A DNA stretch of 64,000 nucleotides from Fluctibacter halophilus. Its GTDB lineage: Bacteria; Pseudomonadota; Gammaproteobacteria; Enterobacterales; Alteromonadaceae. The position numbers and the translations under genes were made by a program. Positions 43,948 through 53,313 of this stretch are shown here, piece after piece. Below the pieces are notes generated by a model that saw nothing but the letters and a program-made list of their open reading frames with translations, did no database searches and was not told the origin of the DNA. Location: positions 186,001 to 250,000 of the forward strand of contig NZ_JAJEWP010000002.1 of the NCBI RefSeq assembly GCF_020687825.1, given 5' to 3'. Numbering within the stretch: the first letter of the stretch is position 1; the number at the start of each line of letters is the position of its first letter.

Positions 43948-46065
43948 TTAATCCAGGGTTACCTGTTGCCAGTCGCCGCTGTTCACGTAGTCGAGCAAGT
44001 CGCTCTCGCACATCGGTTTGGCGAAGTAGTAGCCTTGTAACTGGTCGCAATCCAGCCCCGACAGGAACGACGCCTGCTGTTTGGTCTCCACCCCTTCGGC
44101 CACCACCGACATCCGCAGGCTATGGGCCAGGGAGGCAATCGCTTTACACAGGGTGGCATTGTCACTGTCGGACGGTACGCCCTGTACAAAGGCGCGGTCA
44201 ATCTTGACCGTGTCGATAGGCAATTTGGCCAGATAACTCAGTGACGAATAGCCAGTGCCAAAATCATCCACCGCAATGCTGGCGCCGGCGGATTTGAGTG
44301 CCGACAGTACGCCTTTGGCAGCGTCGACATTGTTGATAAAGGCACTTTCGGTGACTTCAAACTCCAGTTCACTGGCATGCACACCGTGTCTTGAAAGGAT
44401 GTCCTCAAAGCGCTTGAGCAGATTGGCATCATACAATTGCTGCACCGACAGGTTGACGGCTACCCGCAGGGCTGGGGCGCCAGACTTGCGCTGGTTGGCA
44501 ATCAGTTTGCACGCGGCGGTGAGCACCTGATCGCCGATATCGACGATCATGCCGGTTTCTTCGGCAATCGAGATAAACGCGGTAGGGGCGATATAACCTT
44601 CGCTGGGATGGTGCCAGCGTACCAGCGCTTCAACATGCAGGGCGTGGCTCCTGCGAGTGGATAGCTTGGGTTGGTAATGCACTTCAAATTGTTGTTCGGC
44701 GACGGCCTTTTCCAGATCGGAGATGCGCTGCAGGCGATCCACCTGACGGGCGGCAATGGCCGGATCGTAGTGGCGGATGGTGCTCTTACCGTACTTCTTG
44801 GCCGCATACATGGCGATGTCGGCTTTTTTGAGCAGTTCCAGCGCAGTGTCACCATCCTGTGGGTACAAGGCAATGCCGAGACTGGCAGACAGGCGCACAC
44901 TGAAATTGCCGTAGTGTTTCTGCAGCTTCAGTTCGCTCAGGATCCGTTCTGCGCTGGCATCGATGTCATCGTCCAGCAGCACGGCGAATTCGTCCCCGCC
45001 CAGACGTGCTACCAGGGTATCGTCAGGGATGATGCCGATGATGCGTTTGGCCAGTTCCTGCAGAATGTTGTCGCCTTCATCGTGGCCCTGGGAGTCGTTG
45101 ATTTCCTTGAAGCCGTCAATGTCCAGGTACAGCAGCGCAAATGGCTTTGCGGGGCTATCGGCTGCGGCAATCCGTTCATCCAGATGTTTGATGAAGAAAT
45201 TGCGATTGGGCAGCCCGGTCAGTCCGTCGTAGTAGGCCAGCTGTTGTAACTGTTGCTGGTGCTGATGGATTTGTTGATTGGCCTGTTCCAGTTGCTGCTT
45301 TTGCAGGTAATCATCGGTGATGTCCTGGGCGGTGCCCAACATACGCACCGGTGTGCCGTTGCCATCGCGGTACAGTCGGGCCCGCTCGGCGATGTGTCTG
45401 ATGGTGCCGTCGGCGCGGATGATGCGATGATTCACCGCGTAAGGGCGGTCTTTTTCCATCGCGGCTTCAACGGCAGCTTCCAGTTTGTGTCGATCGTCGG
45501 GATGGACAAATTGCAGGAAGGCGTCATAGCTGGCGCCAAAGTCCTGTTTTGAGATGCCGAACATGGTGTAGATTTGATCAGACCATTGCAGGCTGCCATC
45601 GCTGATGTCCCAATCCCAGGTGCCCAGCTTGGCAATCGCCTGGGAGTCTTTCAGTAGTCGCTCGGCATGCAGCAGTTTATTGTGCAGGTAGGTATCCTGA
45701 TGGCTTTCCCGTAGGGTCACCAGCACATGCAACGCGCCTTCGAAAGTGATCGGCGTCAGTTCGATGTTCACTTCAATGATATTGCCCTGATGGGTACGGG
45801 CACGGAACTGACGACCATCGGCCATCATTCGCTGGCTGGGGTTTTTGAAATACCCTTTTAGCCAGTCGGTGTGCCGGGTGCGCAGGGACTCGGGTAGCAG
45901 TATATTGACCGATTGATTGAGTAAGGCCTTTTCTGTGTAGCCCAGCATGTCGCTTTTGCCGTTGGTCCAGCGGATTAATCCATCTTCAGATACCAGCAAC
46001 AGCGTATCCGAGATACCGTACAGCAACGCCTGCCAGTCTGCTTCTACCGCAATATCGCCTTTCAT
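43948..46065 (-). CDS. PAS-PAS-GGDEF-EAL cyclic-di-GMP protein
   Basis: A 705-residue cytosolic signalling protein without membrane segments. Two PAS/PAC sensors (about 10-125 with RWTNGKSDMLGYTEKALL; about 150-258) precede a GGDEF domain with intact RLGGDEFAVLL and an EAL domain with intact EALVRWHHP, EVTESAF, DDFGTGYSSLSYLA and VVAEGVET. The inhibitory RxxD site upstream of GGDEF is not present. Both cyclase and phosphodiesterase activities are therefore possible; which one dominates is not predictable by eye. Confidence 0.9.
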   Translation of the reverse strand: MKGDIAVEADWQALLYGISDTLLLVSEDGLIRWTNGKSDMLGYTEKALLNQSVNILLPESLRTRHTDWLKGYFKNPSQRMMADGRQFRARTHQGNIIEVNIELTPITFEGALHVLVTLRESHQDTYLHNKLLHAERLLKDSQAIAKLGTWDWDISDGSLQWSDQIYTMFGISKQDFGASYDAFLQFVHPDDRHKLEAAVEAAMEKDRPYAVNHRIIRADGTIRHIAERARLYRDGNGTPVRMLGTAQDITDDYLQKQQLEQANQQIHQHQQQLQQLAYYDGLTGLPNRNFFIKHLDERIAAADSPAKPFALLYLDIDGFKEINDSQGHDEGDNILQELAKRIIGIIPDDTLVARLGGDEFAVLLDDDIDASAERILSELKLQKHYGNFSVRLSASLGIALYPQDGDTALELLKKADIAMYAAKKYGKSTIRHYDPAIAARQVDRLQRISDLEKAVAEQQFEVHYQPKLSTRRSHALHVEALVRWHHPSEGYIAPTAFISIAEETGMIVDIGDQVLTAACKLIANQRKSGAPALRVAVNLSVQQLYDANLLKRFEDILSRHGVHASELEFEVTESAFINNVDAAKGVLSALKSAGASIAVDDFGTGYSSLSYLAKLPIDTVKIDRAFVQGVPSDSDNATLCKAIASLAHSLRMSVVAEGVETKQQASFLSGLDCDQLQGYYFAKPMCESDLLDYVNSGDWQQVTLD

Positions 46066-46137
46066 CCAACCACACCTGAACGCACAGAAATCCTACCATA
46101 CCCCACTGGGTATTTATCGTACAGCCCGAGTTGTGCC

Positions 46138-46584
46138 TTACAGGTTTCCGGCGTGTTCATACAGTCGGTCGATCAGGTGACTGAACTGGGCCTGTTCTTC
46201 TTCGCTGAAACACTCCAGCAGGGCGTCTTCATATTGGTAAGACAAGGGCACTATCTCGTCATACACCGACTTACCGGTAGCCGACAGGCGGATCATGGAG
46301 CGACGGCGGTCATCCTCGGCCATGTCCCGTTCTATCAGGTTGCGTTTAAGCAATTTGCTCACTGAGCGGCTCAGGATCGACTTTTCAATCTGGGTTTTGG
46401 CCGAGATCTCGTCGGCGGAAATATCCGGGTATTCACCCAGTACCGCCATGATGCGCCACTCGGTGATGGAGATGGCGAACTTGTCTTTATAGGTGTCGGC
46501 AATGATGCTACTGACTTTGTTGGAGACAATGGATAACCGGTAGGGCAGGAAGCGCTCCAGTTTCAGGATCGGTTTGTTTGCCAT
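46138..46584 (-). CDS. MarR-family regulator of the hpd operon (HpdR/HmgR-like)
   Basis: A 148-residue MarR protein. The winged HTH is at about 45-110 (ITEWRIMAVLGEYPDISADE, SILSRSVSKLLKRNLIERD with the wing EDDRRRSMIRLS). It is divergent from hpd, with two tandem palindromic operators in between, an arrangement known for MarR-type control of tyrosine catabolism. Ligand is likely homogentisate or 4-hydroxyphenylpyruvate by analogy; this is inference. Confidence 0.85.
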   Translation of the reverse strand: MANKPILKLERFLPYRLSIVSNKVSSIIADTYKDKFAISITEWRIMAVLGEYPDISADEISAKTQIEKSILSRSVSKLLKRNLIERDMAEDDRRRSMIRLSATGKSVYDEIVPLSYQYEDALLECFSEEEQAQFSHLIDRLYEHAGNL

Positions 46585-46633
46585 GCACTGTCCTTTTTTC
46601 TTTCCACTTTTTCAGGCCTGATGATGAGGGTAT

Positions 46634-46662
46634 TTGACATTAGTTGCTGTTGCAACTAAATT
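46634..46662 (+). promoter_or_regulatory. hpd promoter
   Basis: -35 TTGACA (46634-46639), 17-bp spacer, -10 TAAATT (46657-46662). The whole spacer is occupied by the first MarR-type operator, so binding would block RNA polymerase. Confidence 0.7.
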
Positions 46663-46680
46663 GGTTGCCATTGCAACTAA
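46640..46680. promoter_or_regulatory. Two tandem MarR-type operators
   Basis: Operator 1 is TTAGTTGC-TGTT-GCAACTAA (46640-46659, perfect 8-bp arms). Operator 2 is TTGGTTGC-CATT-GCAACTAA (46661-46680, one mismatch). Their centres are 21 bp apart, two helical turns, so two repressor dimers would lie on one DNA face, over the promoter and transcription start. Confidence 0.75.
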
Positions 46681-46745
46681 TTGGGGTTGAGGCCGCTGTT
46701 CGCGCTTTAACCACCCTGAACAACGACGTAGATAAGGGGATAATG

Positions 46746-47834
46746 ATGGCTGATTTGTTTGAAAACCCGATGGGCCTGGACGGCTTTGAATTTGTTGAAT
46801 TTACCGCACCTGAGAAAGGTATTCTGGAGCCGGTGTTTGAAGCCATGGGTTTCTCTAAAGTGGCGGTGCACAAGTCAAAAGACGTTGAGTTGTGGCGCCA
46901 GGGCGATATTAATTTCATCACCAACTATGAAAAGAACAGCCATGCGTCTTACTATGCCGAAGAACACGGCCCTTCTGCCTGCGGCATGGCGTTTCGGGTT
47001 AAGAATGCCCAGTTTGCCTATAGCGAAGTACTGAAAAAAGGTGCGCAGCCGGTTGAAATCCACACCGGTCCGATGGAGCTGCGCTTGCCGGCAATCAAAG
47101 GGATCGGTGGTGCTACCCTGTACCTGATCGACCGTTACAAAGAAGGCGAAAGCATTTACGACATCGACTTCAACTGGCTTGAAGGCGTGGATCGTCACCC
47201 TGAAGGTTGTGGTTTCCACACCCTGGATCACCTGACCCACAACGTTTACCGTGGTCGCATGGAATACTGGGCGAACTACTACACCAATTTGTTCAACTTC
47301 CGTGAAATCCGTTACTTCGACATCAAAGGTGAGTACACCGGCCTGTTGTCCAAGGCGATGACTGCGCCGGATGGCAAGATCCGTATCCCGCTCAACGAAG
47401 AAGCGGCCGGCGGTGGCGGTCAGATTGAAGAGTTCCTGATGCAGTACAACGGTGAAGGTATCCAGCACATTGCGTTTGCCTGTGACGATTTGGTGGCCTG
47501 CTGGGATCGCCTGAAGAAACAAGGCATGAAGTTCATGACCGCGCCGCCCGAAACCTATTACCAGATGCTGGAAGAGCGTTTGCCGGGTCACGGTGAACCT
47601 GTCGGTGAACTGCAGTCCCGTGGCATTCTGCTTGACGGCACCACCGAAGGCGGTCAACCTCGTCTGTTGCTGCAGATTTTCTCTGAAACCATGTTGGGCC
47701 CGGTGTTCTTCGAGTTTATCCAGCGTAAAGAAGACGATGGCTTCGGTGAAGGGAACTTCAAAGCCCTGTTTGAATCTATTGAGCGCGACCAATTGAACCG
47801 TGGCGTGATCAAAAAAGAAGGTGAGGTGGCCTAA
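46746..47834 (+). CDS. hpd: 4-hydroxyphenylpyruvate dioxygenase
   Basis: A 362-residue iron dioxygenase that turns 4-hydroxyphenylpyruvate into homogentisate. Start [19 protein letters not shown] and the C-terminal half are typical; the Fe ligands are His in TLDHLTHNV, His in [10 protein letters not shown] and Glu in [10 protein letters not shown]. The ATG at 46746 is favoured by the AAGGGG site seven bases before it; the frame is open back into the operator region but that part is not conserved-looking. Its stop overlaps the next ATG (TAATG). First gene of the MarR-controlled operon. Confidence 0.94.
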   Translation: MADLFENPMGLDGFEFVEFTAPEKGILEPVFEAMGFSKVAVHKSKDVELWRQGDINFITNYEKNSHASYYAEEHGPSACGMAFRVKNAQFAYSEVLKKGAQPVEIHTGPMELRLPAIKGIGGATLYLIDRYKEGESIYDIDFNWLEGVDRHPEGCGFHTLDHLTHNVYRGRMEYWANYYTNLFNFREIRYFDIKGEYTGLLSKAMTAPDGKIRIPLNEEAAGGGGQIEEFLMQYNGEGIQHIAFACDDLVACWDRLKKQGMKFMTAPPETYYQMLEERLPGHGEPVGELQSRGILLDGTTEGGQPRLLLQIFSETMLGPVFFEFIQRKEDDGFGEGNFKALFESIERDQLNRGVIKKEGEVA

Positions 47835-48382
47835 TGGCGATCAAACGTATTCACCATGTGGCGTACCGCTGCAAAGATGCCAAGGAAACGGTAGCCTTCT
47901 ACCGTGACCTGCTGGGCATGGAGTTTCAGCTGGCCATCGCCGAAAACGAAGTGCCTTCGACCAAAGAGCCTGATCCTTACATGCACGTGTTCCTTGATGC
48001 AGGCATGGGTAACGTGTTGGCGTTCTTTGAAATCCCCAATTCTCCGGAAATGGGCCGGGATGAGAACACGCCGGCATGGGTTCAGCACATTGCGTTTGAA
48101 GTGGAAAGCATGGAAGAACTGCTGGAAACCAAAGCCCGTCTGGAGTCCCACGGCATTGACGTGTTGGGGCCGACGGACCACACCATCTTCAAATCGATTT
48201 ATTTCTTTGACCCTAACGGGCATCGTATTGAACTGGCGGCGAACACCGCTACGCCCGGCATGCACAAAGAGCTGAAGCGGGTTGCAGAAGACATGCTCGA
48301 AGAATGGTCACGCACCAAAAAAGCACCGAAACACGCCGACTGGTTACACAGTGGCGAAGCATTTAAAGGAGCGAATGAATGA
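47834..48382 (+). CDS. VOC-family protein of the tyrosine operon, metal ligands intact
   Basis: A 182-residue VOC protein: first His in IKRIHHVAYRC, second His in PAWVQHIAFEVES, Glu in NGHRIELAAN, consistent with an active metal site (extradiol-dioxygenase or glyoxalase I type). It sits between hpd and fah, overlapping both by 1 and 4 bases, where hmgA (homogentisate dioxygenase) is often found. It could act on homogentisate or on a later intermediate; the precise reaction cannot be read from sequence. The C-terminal 40 residues (basic and helical) extend beyond the fold. Confidence 0.82.
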   Translation: MAIKRIHHVAYRCKDAKETVAFYRDLLGMEFQLAIAENEVPSTKEPDPYMHVFLDAGMGNVLAFFEIPNSPEMGRDENTPAWVQHIAFEVESMEELLETKARLESHGIDVLGPTDHTIFKSIYFFDPNGHRIELAANTATPGMHKELKRVAEDMLEEWSRTKKAPKHADWLHSGEAFKGANE

Positions 48383-49386
48383 AACTGGCAAGTGTAAACG
48401 CCGGCCGTGACGGCCAACTCGTGGTGGTCAGCAATGACCTGAGCAAAATGGTGACTGCCGACGGTATTGCCAACACACTGCAACAGGCACTGGACAACTG
48501 GGCCGAAACGGCGCCCAAGCTGGCAGCCTTGCATGCCAAGCTGGAAAGCGGCGACGTCGAAGGGCAGGCGTTTGATCAGACCGCGGTCGCTTCACCCCTG
48601 CCTCGCGCCTTTCAATGGGCCGACGGCAGCGCCTACGTCAACCACGTAGAGCTGGTGCGTAAAGCCCGTAACGCGGAAATGCCTGAAAGTTTCTGGACTG
48701 ATCCTCTGATGTATCAGGGCGGTTCCGACAGCTTCCTGGCCCCTCGTGCGCCGATTGTCATGCCGCAAAGCGAAGGCTTTGGTATCGATTTTGAAGCCGA
48801 GATTGCCGTGATCACCGATGATGTGCCGATGGGCGTGTCGCCGGAAGACGCGCTGGGCCACATCAAACTGATCATGCTGGTCAACGATGTATCGTTGCGT
48901 GGCCTGATCCCCGGTGAACTGGCCAAGGGCTTTGGTTTCTTCCAGTCCAAGCCTTCCAGTGCATTCTCACCGGTGTGTGTCACGCCGGATGCGTTGGGCA
49001 GTGCCTGGGAAGCCGGTAAAGTGCATTTGCCACTGGTGTCTCACCTAAACGGCGACATGTTCGGCAAGCCCGAAGCGGGCGTTGACATGACCTTTGATTT
49101 TGGTCGTCTGGTGGCCCACGCTGCACGTACCCGCCCACTGTGTGCCGGTACGATCATTGGTTCAGGTACCGTGTCCAACAAGCTCGATGGCGGCCCCGGA
49201 AAGCCGGTCAAAGAGGGCGGTGTCGGCTATAGCTGTATTGCCGAAATCCGTATGATCGAAACCATCCAGGACGGCAAGCCAAGCACGCCGTTCATGCAGT
49301 TTGGTGACCGCATTCAGATCGAAATGTTCGATGCTGACGGCAAGTCCATCTTTGGTCAGATTGACCAGACCGTACAGCAGGGCTAA
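48379..49386 (+). CDS. Fumarylacetoacetate hydrolase family protein
   Basis: A 335-residue FAH-fold protein. The start MKLASVNAGRDGQLVVVSND and the core GFGIDFEAEIAVITDDVP (metal ligands Glu/Asp) are typical; further motifs are LIMLVNDVSLR, QSKPSSAFSPVCVTPD and GTIIGSGTVSN. In this context it should hydrolyse fumarylacetoacetate to fumarate and acetoacetate, the last step of tyrosine breakdown. ATG overlaps the previous stop (ATGA). A terminator follows, so no maiA is in this operon. Confidence 0.88.
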   Translation: MKLASVNAGRDGQLVVVSNDLSKMVTADGIANTLQQALDNWAETAPKLAALHAKLESGDVEGQAFDQTAVASPLPRAFQWADGSAYVNHVELVRKARNAEMPESFWTDPLMYQGGSDSFLAPRAPIVMPQSEGFGIDFEAEIAVITDDVPMGVSPEDALGHIKLIMLVNDVSLRGLIPGELAKGFGFFQSKPSSAFSPVCVTPDALGSAWEAGKVHLPLVSHLNGDMFGKPEAGVDMTFDFGRLVAHAARTRPLCAGTIIGSGTVSNKLDGGPGKPVKEGGVGYSCIAEIRMIETIQDGKPSTPFMQFGDRIQIEMFDADGKSIFGQIDQTVQQG

Positions 49387-49407
49387 GCCCTGAAGCGATT
49401 GCAAAAG

Positions 49408-49434
49408 CGGGCCTGGTGGCCCGTTTTTTTTTTT
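49408..49434 (+). terminator. Intrinsic terminator of the hpd operon
   Basis: Stem CGGGCC (49408-49413) with GGCCCG (49418-49423), loop TGGT, then eleven T (49424-49434). Confidence 0.93.
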
Positions 49435-49540
49435 GCCTGCACCAAAAGGACGGATTTTCGAATTGAAATGTCACTTAGTTGACAAAGTGCGGTTGCGGGC
49501 TTTGCTACATTGAGGTCACCAAGATTCGAGGAGACCCGTT

Positions 49541-50056
49541 ATGACCTTTGTTGAGCACCTGGCTAACTATGCCGCCTATCACCGCGATCCGCGTAACATC
49601 GCCACCCATCTGATCGGGGTGCCGGTGATCGTGTTCGCCGTGATGGTACTGTTATCGCGCCCCGGGTTTGAACTGTTCGGGTTTAGTCTGACCCCTGCCA
49701 CGCTGTGTTTTGTCGCTACCTTGCTGTTTTATGCCCGTCTGAGCCTACGCTTTGCTGCCATTATGGGCATATTGATGGGGCTGGGACTGGTCGGTGCCCA
49801 TGCTGTGGCAAAAGGCTCCACCTTGCAGTGGCTGAGCACCGGGATCGGTTTGTTCGTAGGTGGCTGGATTGTGCAGTTTATCGGTCACTACTATGAAGGC
49901 AAAAAGCCAGCATTTGTGGACGACCTGATCGGCCTGTTGATTGGGCCGTTGTTTGTCACTGTGGAAGTGCTGTTTATGCTCGGCTTGTGTCCGGTACTGC
50001 GCACCGACGTGGAAGCCCGGGTTGGGCCGGTACGCCGACGGGAAGTGACCGGATAA
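49541..50056 (+). CDS. Mpo1/DUF962-like membrane protein
   Basis: A 171-residue integral membrane protein of the Mpo1 (YGL010w, DUF962) family with four helices. The conserved HRDPRNIATHLIGVP at the N-terminus and IQFIGHYYEGKKPAFVDD supply the His residues of the presumed Fe site. Yeast Mpo1 is a dioxygenase that shortens 2-hydroxy fatty acids; the bacterial role is unproven. Single-gene unit with GGAG ribosome site. Confidence 0.85.
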   Translation: MTFVEHLANYAAYHRDPRNIATHLIGVPVIVFAVMVLLSRPGFELFGFSLTPATLCFVATLLFYARLSLRFAAIMGILMGLGLVGAHAVAKGSTLQWLSTGIGLFVGGWIVQFIGHYYEGKKPAFVDDLIGLLIGPLFVTVEVLFMLGLCPVLRTDVEARVGPVRRREVTG

Positions 50057-50096
50057 CGGCGGGCTGAGTTAACCTCCCAACCCGCCTTATTTTCCG

Positions 50097-51101
50097 CTAT
50101 TGCCCTGAAAGCCGCTTGCCAAAGGAGATGGCATAAGCGGCAGAGCGCATGCGCAGCACCGGATCATCGCTGGGCATGATGCCACTGGCCACCACATTGG
50201 GGTCAAAGTTGACCGGTTCGCAGGCCTCGGTGTCGGCGTTGTCGAAGGTCACTGTACCGACCTTGATGCGCAGGCGGTCGTCGGGCCAGGCTTTGGACGG
50301 GTCAATGTCCGGGTCTTGTTCCTCACCGATTACCCAGTACCAATCGTACGTCACTGCGCTGTCACCCAGGCGTTTGGCCAGACGCTCGGCCAGAAAGGTG
50401 TCCGGCAGGGCGTTCATCTGTTCTTCCGTCAACAGGGTCTCGCCGTCCTGGGGTTCCAGTGTCCAGCGGAATTTGACCCGATCACCGGCTTCGTCGTTGG
50501 CGTAAAAGGTGTGTACACCGAAATAGCGTGTCGAGGTGTACTCGGCCCCTGGTGCATGTTGTTGCAACCAGCCCGCTGCTGCGGCGGCTTCAGGGTTATT
50601 GGCGAAATAGCCTTTAAGTGTACTGTCATCGGCCTTGCCCGTGCGCATGGCGTGCATCACCCGCAACAAGCCGAAAAACTGCTCCGGGGTTTTGCCGGCA
50701 AACACCGGCGTGGTCAGCCCGGCGATTTGATGCCTGGCCCCTTCGGGCAATTGAAACTGCAGTGCCACACCCCGCGCCGAGCGGGAGCTTTCATCGGCAT
50801 GTGGGTTGCCACCGCCCATGGAAAAGCGGGCAATGAACGCACTGGGTTGATCAAACAATGGGCTGTCGAACCGCGCATTTGCCTGTTCCGTCGGCGTAAA
50901 CATACCGGCGGCACAAACCCCTTTGGCATGGCCTTTTCGGAATCCCGGCTGCGGCCCGTTGAGCTGTTCAAACAGGTTGATCATATCCACCGCGGTGATG
51001 TTATCCGGCGCCTGGGTCAGATCCTCATTGGCCTGGCTGGCGGTTGTAAACAGGGCCATGGCGGTGAAAGCCGCGAGGCGGCGTCGAGTCAGTAATGGCA
51101 T
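50097..51101 (-). CDS. Periplasmic catalase-related haem protein (SrpA/small-subunit catalase type)
   Basis: A 334-residue protein with signal peptide (MPLLTRRRLAAFTAMALFTT, cleavage near SQAN). The catalase core is recognisable by GHAKGVCAAGMFTP (distal His), FIARFSMGGGNPHADESS, RGVALQFQLPEG and the C-terminal KAWPDDRLRIKVGTVTF. It is shorter than full catalases, like SrpA-type peroxidases. Probably a periplasmic peroxidase. Monocistronic. Confidence 0.85.
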   Translation of the reverse strand: MPLLTRRRLAAFTAMALFTTASQANEDLTQAPDNITAVDMINLFEQLNGPQPGFRKGHAKGVCAAGMFTPTEQANARFDSPLFDQPSAFIARFSMGGGNPHADESSRSARGVALQFQLPEGARHQIAGLTTPVFAGKTPEQFFGLLRVMHAMRTGKADDSTLKGYFANNPEAAAAAGWLQQHAPGAEYTSTRYFGVHTFYANDEAGDRVKFRWTLEPQDGETLLTEEQMNALPDTFLAERLAKRLGDSAVTYDWYWVIGEEQDPDIDPSKAWPDDRLRIKVGTVTFDNADTEACEPVNFDPNVVASGIMPSDDPVLRMRSAAYAISFGKRLSGQ

Positions 51102-51200
51102 GGTGCATCCTTAGCAAATGACGTGAGATATCAGTGTAGTACGGTTAAGACCGAGGATCGGATTGATGGCTTTCATCGGGGGTGAAAAGCGGCTTGTGCG

Positions 51201-51229
51201 TGGACGATGAAGCGCCAGTCTGGCATACT
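51201..51229 (+). promoter_or_regulatory. Possible promoter of the NADH dehydrogenase gene
   Basis: -35 TGGACG (51201-51206), 17-bp spacer, -10 CATACT (51224-51229). This gives a leader of about 135 nt; moderate matches only. Confidence 0.35.
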
Positions 51230-51371
51230 GAGGCCATAGCTTCCCAAATAGCGACGACGGTGTACCTTTTCCTGCTTCACACCTTGCTTGTTGTCCTTCG
51301 CCAGCCTGGCGAACCGCTCTCTTTTTGTCGCTCAAAGCCCACCGGTTTATTCATTATCATCAGGACCTTGT

Positions 51372-52664
51372 ATGAAAACCATCGTGATCGTTGGAGGAGG
51401 CGCAGGTGGCCTTGAACTGGTTACCCGACTGAGCAAAACCCTGGGACGTAAAAATCTGGCCCGTATTGTGTTGGTGGACCGCAGCCGCACCCATGTGTGG
51501 AAGCCGTTGCTGCATGAAGTGGCGGCCGGGGTTATCGACAAAACGTCTGACGGCGTGGAGTATGCCATGCATGCCGCCCGCCACGGCTATACCTTTCAGT
51601 GGGGCAATCTGTCGGCCATCGACCCTGAGCACAACACCATAACCCTTGACCCGTTGCTCGATGATCAGGGACGGGAAATTCTGCCCAGTCGCGAACTGGA
51701 TTATGATGAGCTGGTACTGGCGATTGGCAGTGTCAGTAATGACTTTGGCACGCCGGGCGTCAGTCAGCATTGTTATCTGCTGGATGCCTTGCCACAGGCT
51801 GAACGTTTTCACAAAGCGCTGCTCAATCAACTCCTGCGTCTGCACCAGTTAGGCGATCCGGATAAAGCCCTGCAGGTCGCCATCGTCGGTGGTGGTGCCA
51901 CCGGCACGGAACTGGCGGCACAATTGCACCATGTGGCCAATCTGGCCCGTCATTACGGCATGCCGATGATGTCGGCCAAGCGTTTGAAATTGACCCTGAT
52001 TGAAGCCGGCCCGCGGATATTGCCGGCATTGCCGGCGCGGATCGCGGCCAAAGCCAAACATGCCCTGACCCGTATCGGTGTTGATGTGCTGGAAAATACC
52101 CGGGTCAGTGAAGCGACGGAACAGGGGTTTGTGACCGCAGCCGGTGAGGTGCTGGCTGCTGACCTGATGGTATGGGCGGCTGGGGTCAAGGCGCCGGATT
52201 TTCTGGCCGCGATGGACTTGTTTGACATCAACCGGGCCCAGCAGATCCGGGTCACCCCGACGTTGCAAAGTACCCGTTATGACACCATCTGGGCCATTGG
52301 CGACTGTTGCGGCTTCGAACAGGCGGATGGCAGCTGGGTACCACCGAGAGCCCAGTCTGCTCATCAGATGGCGACCACGGTGGCGAACAACCTGCGTCGT
52401 CAGGTTCAGGGAAAACCGCTGCTGAGTTATCACTACACCGACTATGGCTCACTGGTGCACCTGAGCCGCTACAGCACGGTAGGCAGTCTGATGGGCAAGC
52501 TGACCAACAGCAGTATGTTCATCGAAGGTCACATTGCCCGTTTGATGTATATATCGTTGTACAACCTGCACCAGTTTGCCGTACACGGCTGGCTGAAGGG
52601 GGTATTGGTGTTGCTCAACCGCAAAATCGGCAACATTGTCGGCGCCCGCTTCAAGCTGCACTGA
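51372..52664 (+). CDS. Type II NADH:quinone dehydrogenase (Ndh-like)
   Basis: A 430-residue FAD flavoprotein of the NDH-2 group that passes electrons from NADH to quinone without pumping protons. FAD motif IVIVGGGAGGLELVTRL at 4-20, NADH motif VAIVGGGATGTELAAQL (about 167-183), and the family segments THVWKPLLHEVAAG and WAIGDCCGFEQADG. The C-terminal amphipathic helices would attach it to the membrane. AGGA ribosome site six bases before the ATG at 51372. Confidence 0.88.
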   Translation: MKTIVIVGGGAGGLELVTRLSKTLGRKNLARIVLVDRSRTHVWKPLLHEVAAGVIDKTSDGVEYAMHAARHGYTFQWGNLSAIDPEHNTITLDPLLDDQGREILPSRELDYDELVLAIGSVSNDFGTPGVSQHCYLLDALPQAERFHKALLNQLLRLHQLGDPDKALQVAIVGGGATGTELAAQLHHVANLARHYGMPMMSAKRLKLTLIEAGPRILPALPARIAAKAKHALTRIGVDVLENTRVSEATEQGFVTAAGEVLAADLMVWAAGVKAPDFLAAMDLFDINRAQQIRVTPTLQSTRYDTIWAIGDCCGFEQADGSWVPPRAQSAHQMATTVANNLRRQVQGKPLLSYHYTDYGSLVHLSRYSTVGSLMGKLTNSSMFIEGHIARLMYISLYNLHQFAVHGWLKGVLVLLNRKIGNIVGARFKLH

Positions 52665-52684
52665 GCAACAACACAGCCGCTGCC

Positions 52685-53176
52685 CTATTGCTCCGCGAGG
52701 TGATACCAGTGGTCCCGAATGGCGACAATTTTGCCGTCTTCAAAGGTGAAGATCGCCAGTCGCGGAGGGGAAGTGAGCAGCTCGCCACTGTCATCGTCAT
52801 TGTAGCGGCTGACCACTTCCACTGCCGCGGTGTTGAAGCCGTGAATGATGCGGTTGATGGTAGGCGTGGCATCGCTGCTGTTGGTGTAACGGCCTTTGTC
52901 GAGTTGACGAAGGAAGGCGCGGCGCCAGATTGCTTTGTCGAAATCGGCGCTGTACTCGGCGTGCACATAGCGCACGTCGTCGTGCAGGCCGCCAAGGAAC
53001 CTGTCTACGTCCTCGGCGCTGGAGCCAGCCATCAGGATGCGGCTGATGTGCTGATAATACTGGTTGATTTGCGTGGTCTGGCAGGTGTTGTCACAGTGAT
53101 TGGTCAGTGTATCTTGCGCCATCGTTGCGCTGCTGAACAATACCGTGGCGCATAATATGCCGCGTAAAAGTGTCAT
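52685..53176 (-). CDS. Secreted NTF2/SnoaL-like protein
   Basis: A 163-residue protein with a signal peptide (MTLLRGILCATVLFSSATMA). The mature part has an NTF2-like pattern (QINQYYQHISRIL, DVDRFLGGLHDDVRYVHAEY, PPRLAIFTFEDGKIVAIRDHWY) and two Cys near the N-terminus. Probably a small-molecule-binding periplasmic protein; function unknown. It is divergent from copA. Confidence 0.65.
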   Translation of the reverse strand: MTLLRGILCATVLFSSATMAQDTLTNHCDNTCQTTQINQYYQHISRILMAGSSAEDVDRFLGGLHDDVRYVHAEYSADFDKAIWRRAFLRQLDKGRYTNSSDATPTINRIIHGFNTAAVEVVSRYNDDDSGELLTSPPRLAIFTFEDGKIVAIRDHWYHLAEQ

Positions 53177-53313
53177 GGTTTATCCTTAACATGAAAAGAT
53201 CGCACTGTACGGCAGGCGATGTTACCGGCCCAGAGGGAATGCGACCAACGTCAGGCAGGACAGGGCAAGTAACCGCAGCCCAGAGACAATTGGCAAACGC
53301 GGCATAAAGACCC

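Noticed and set aside
46644-46745. Longer hpd frame reading into the operator region
   Set aside because: It would start within the promoter and operators; the AAGGGG site and the family N-terminus support 46746.
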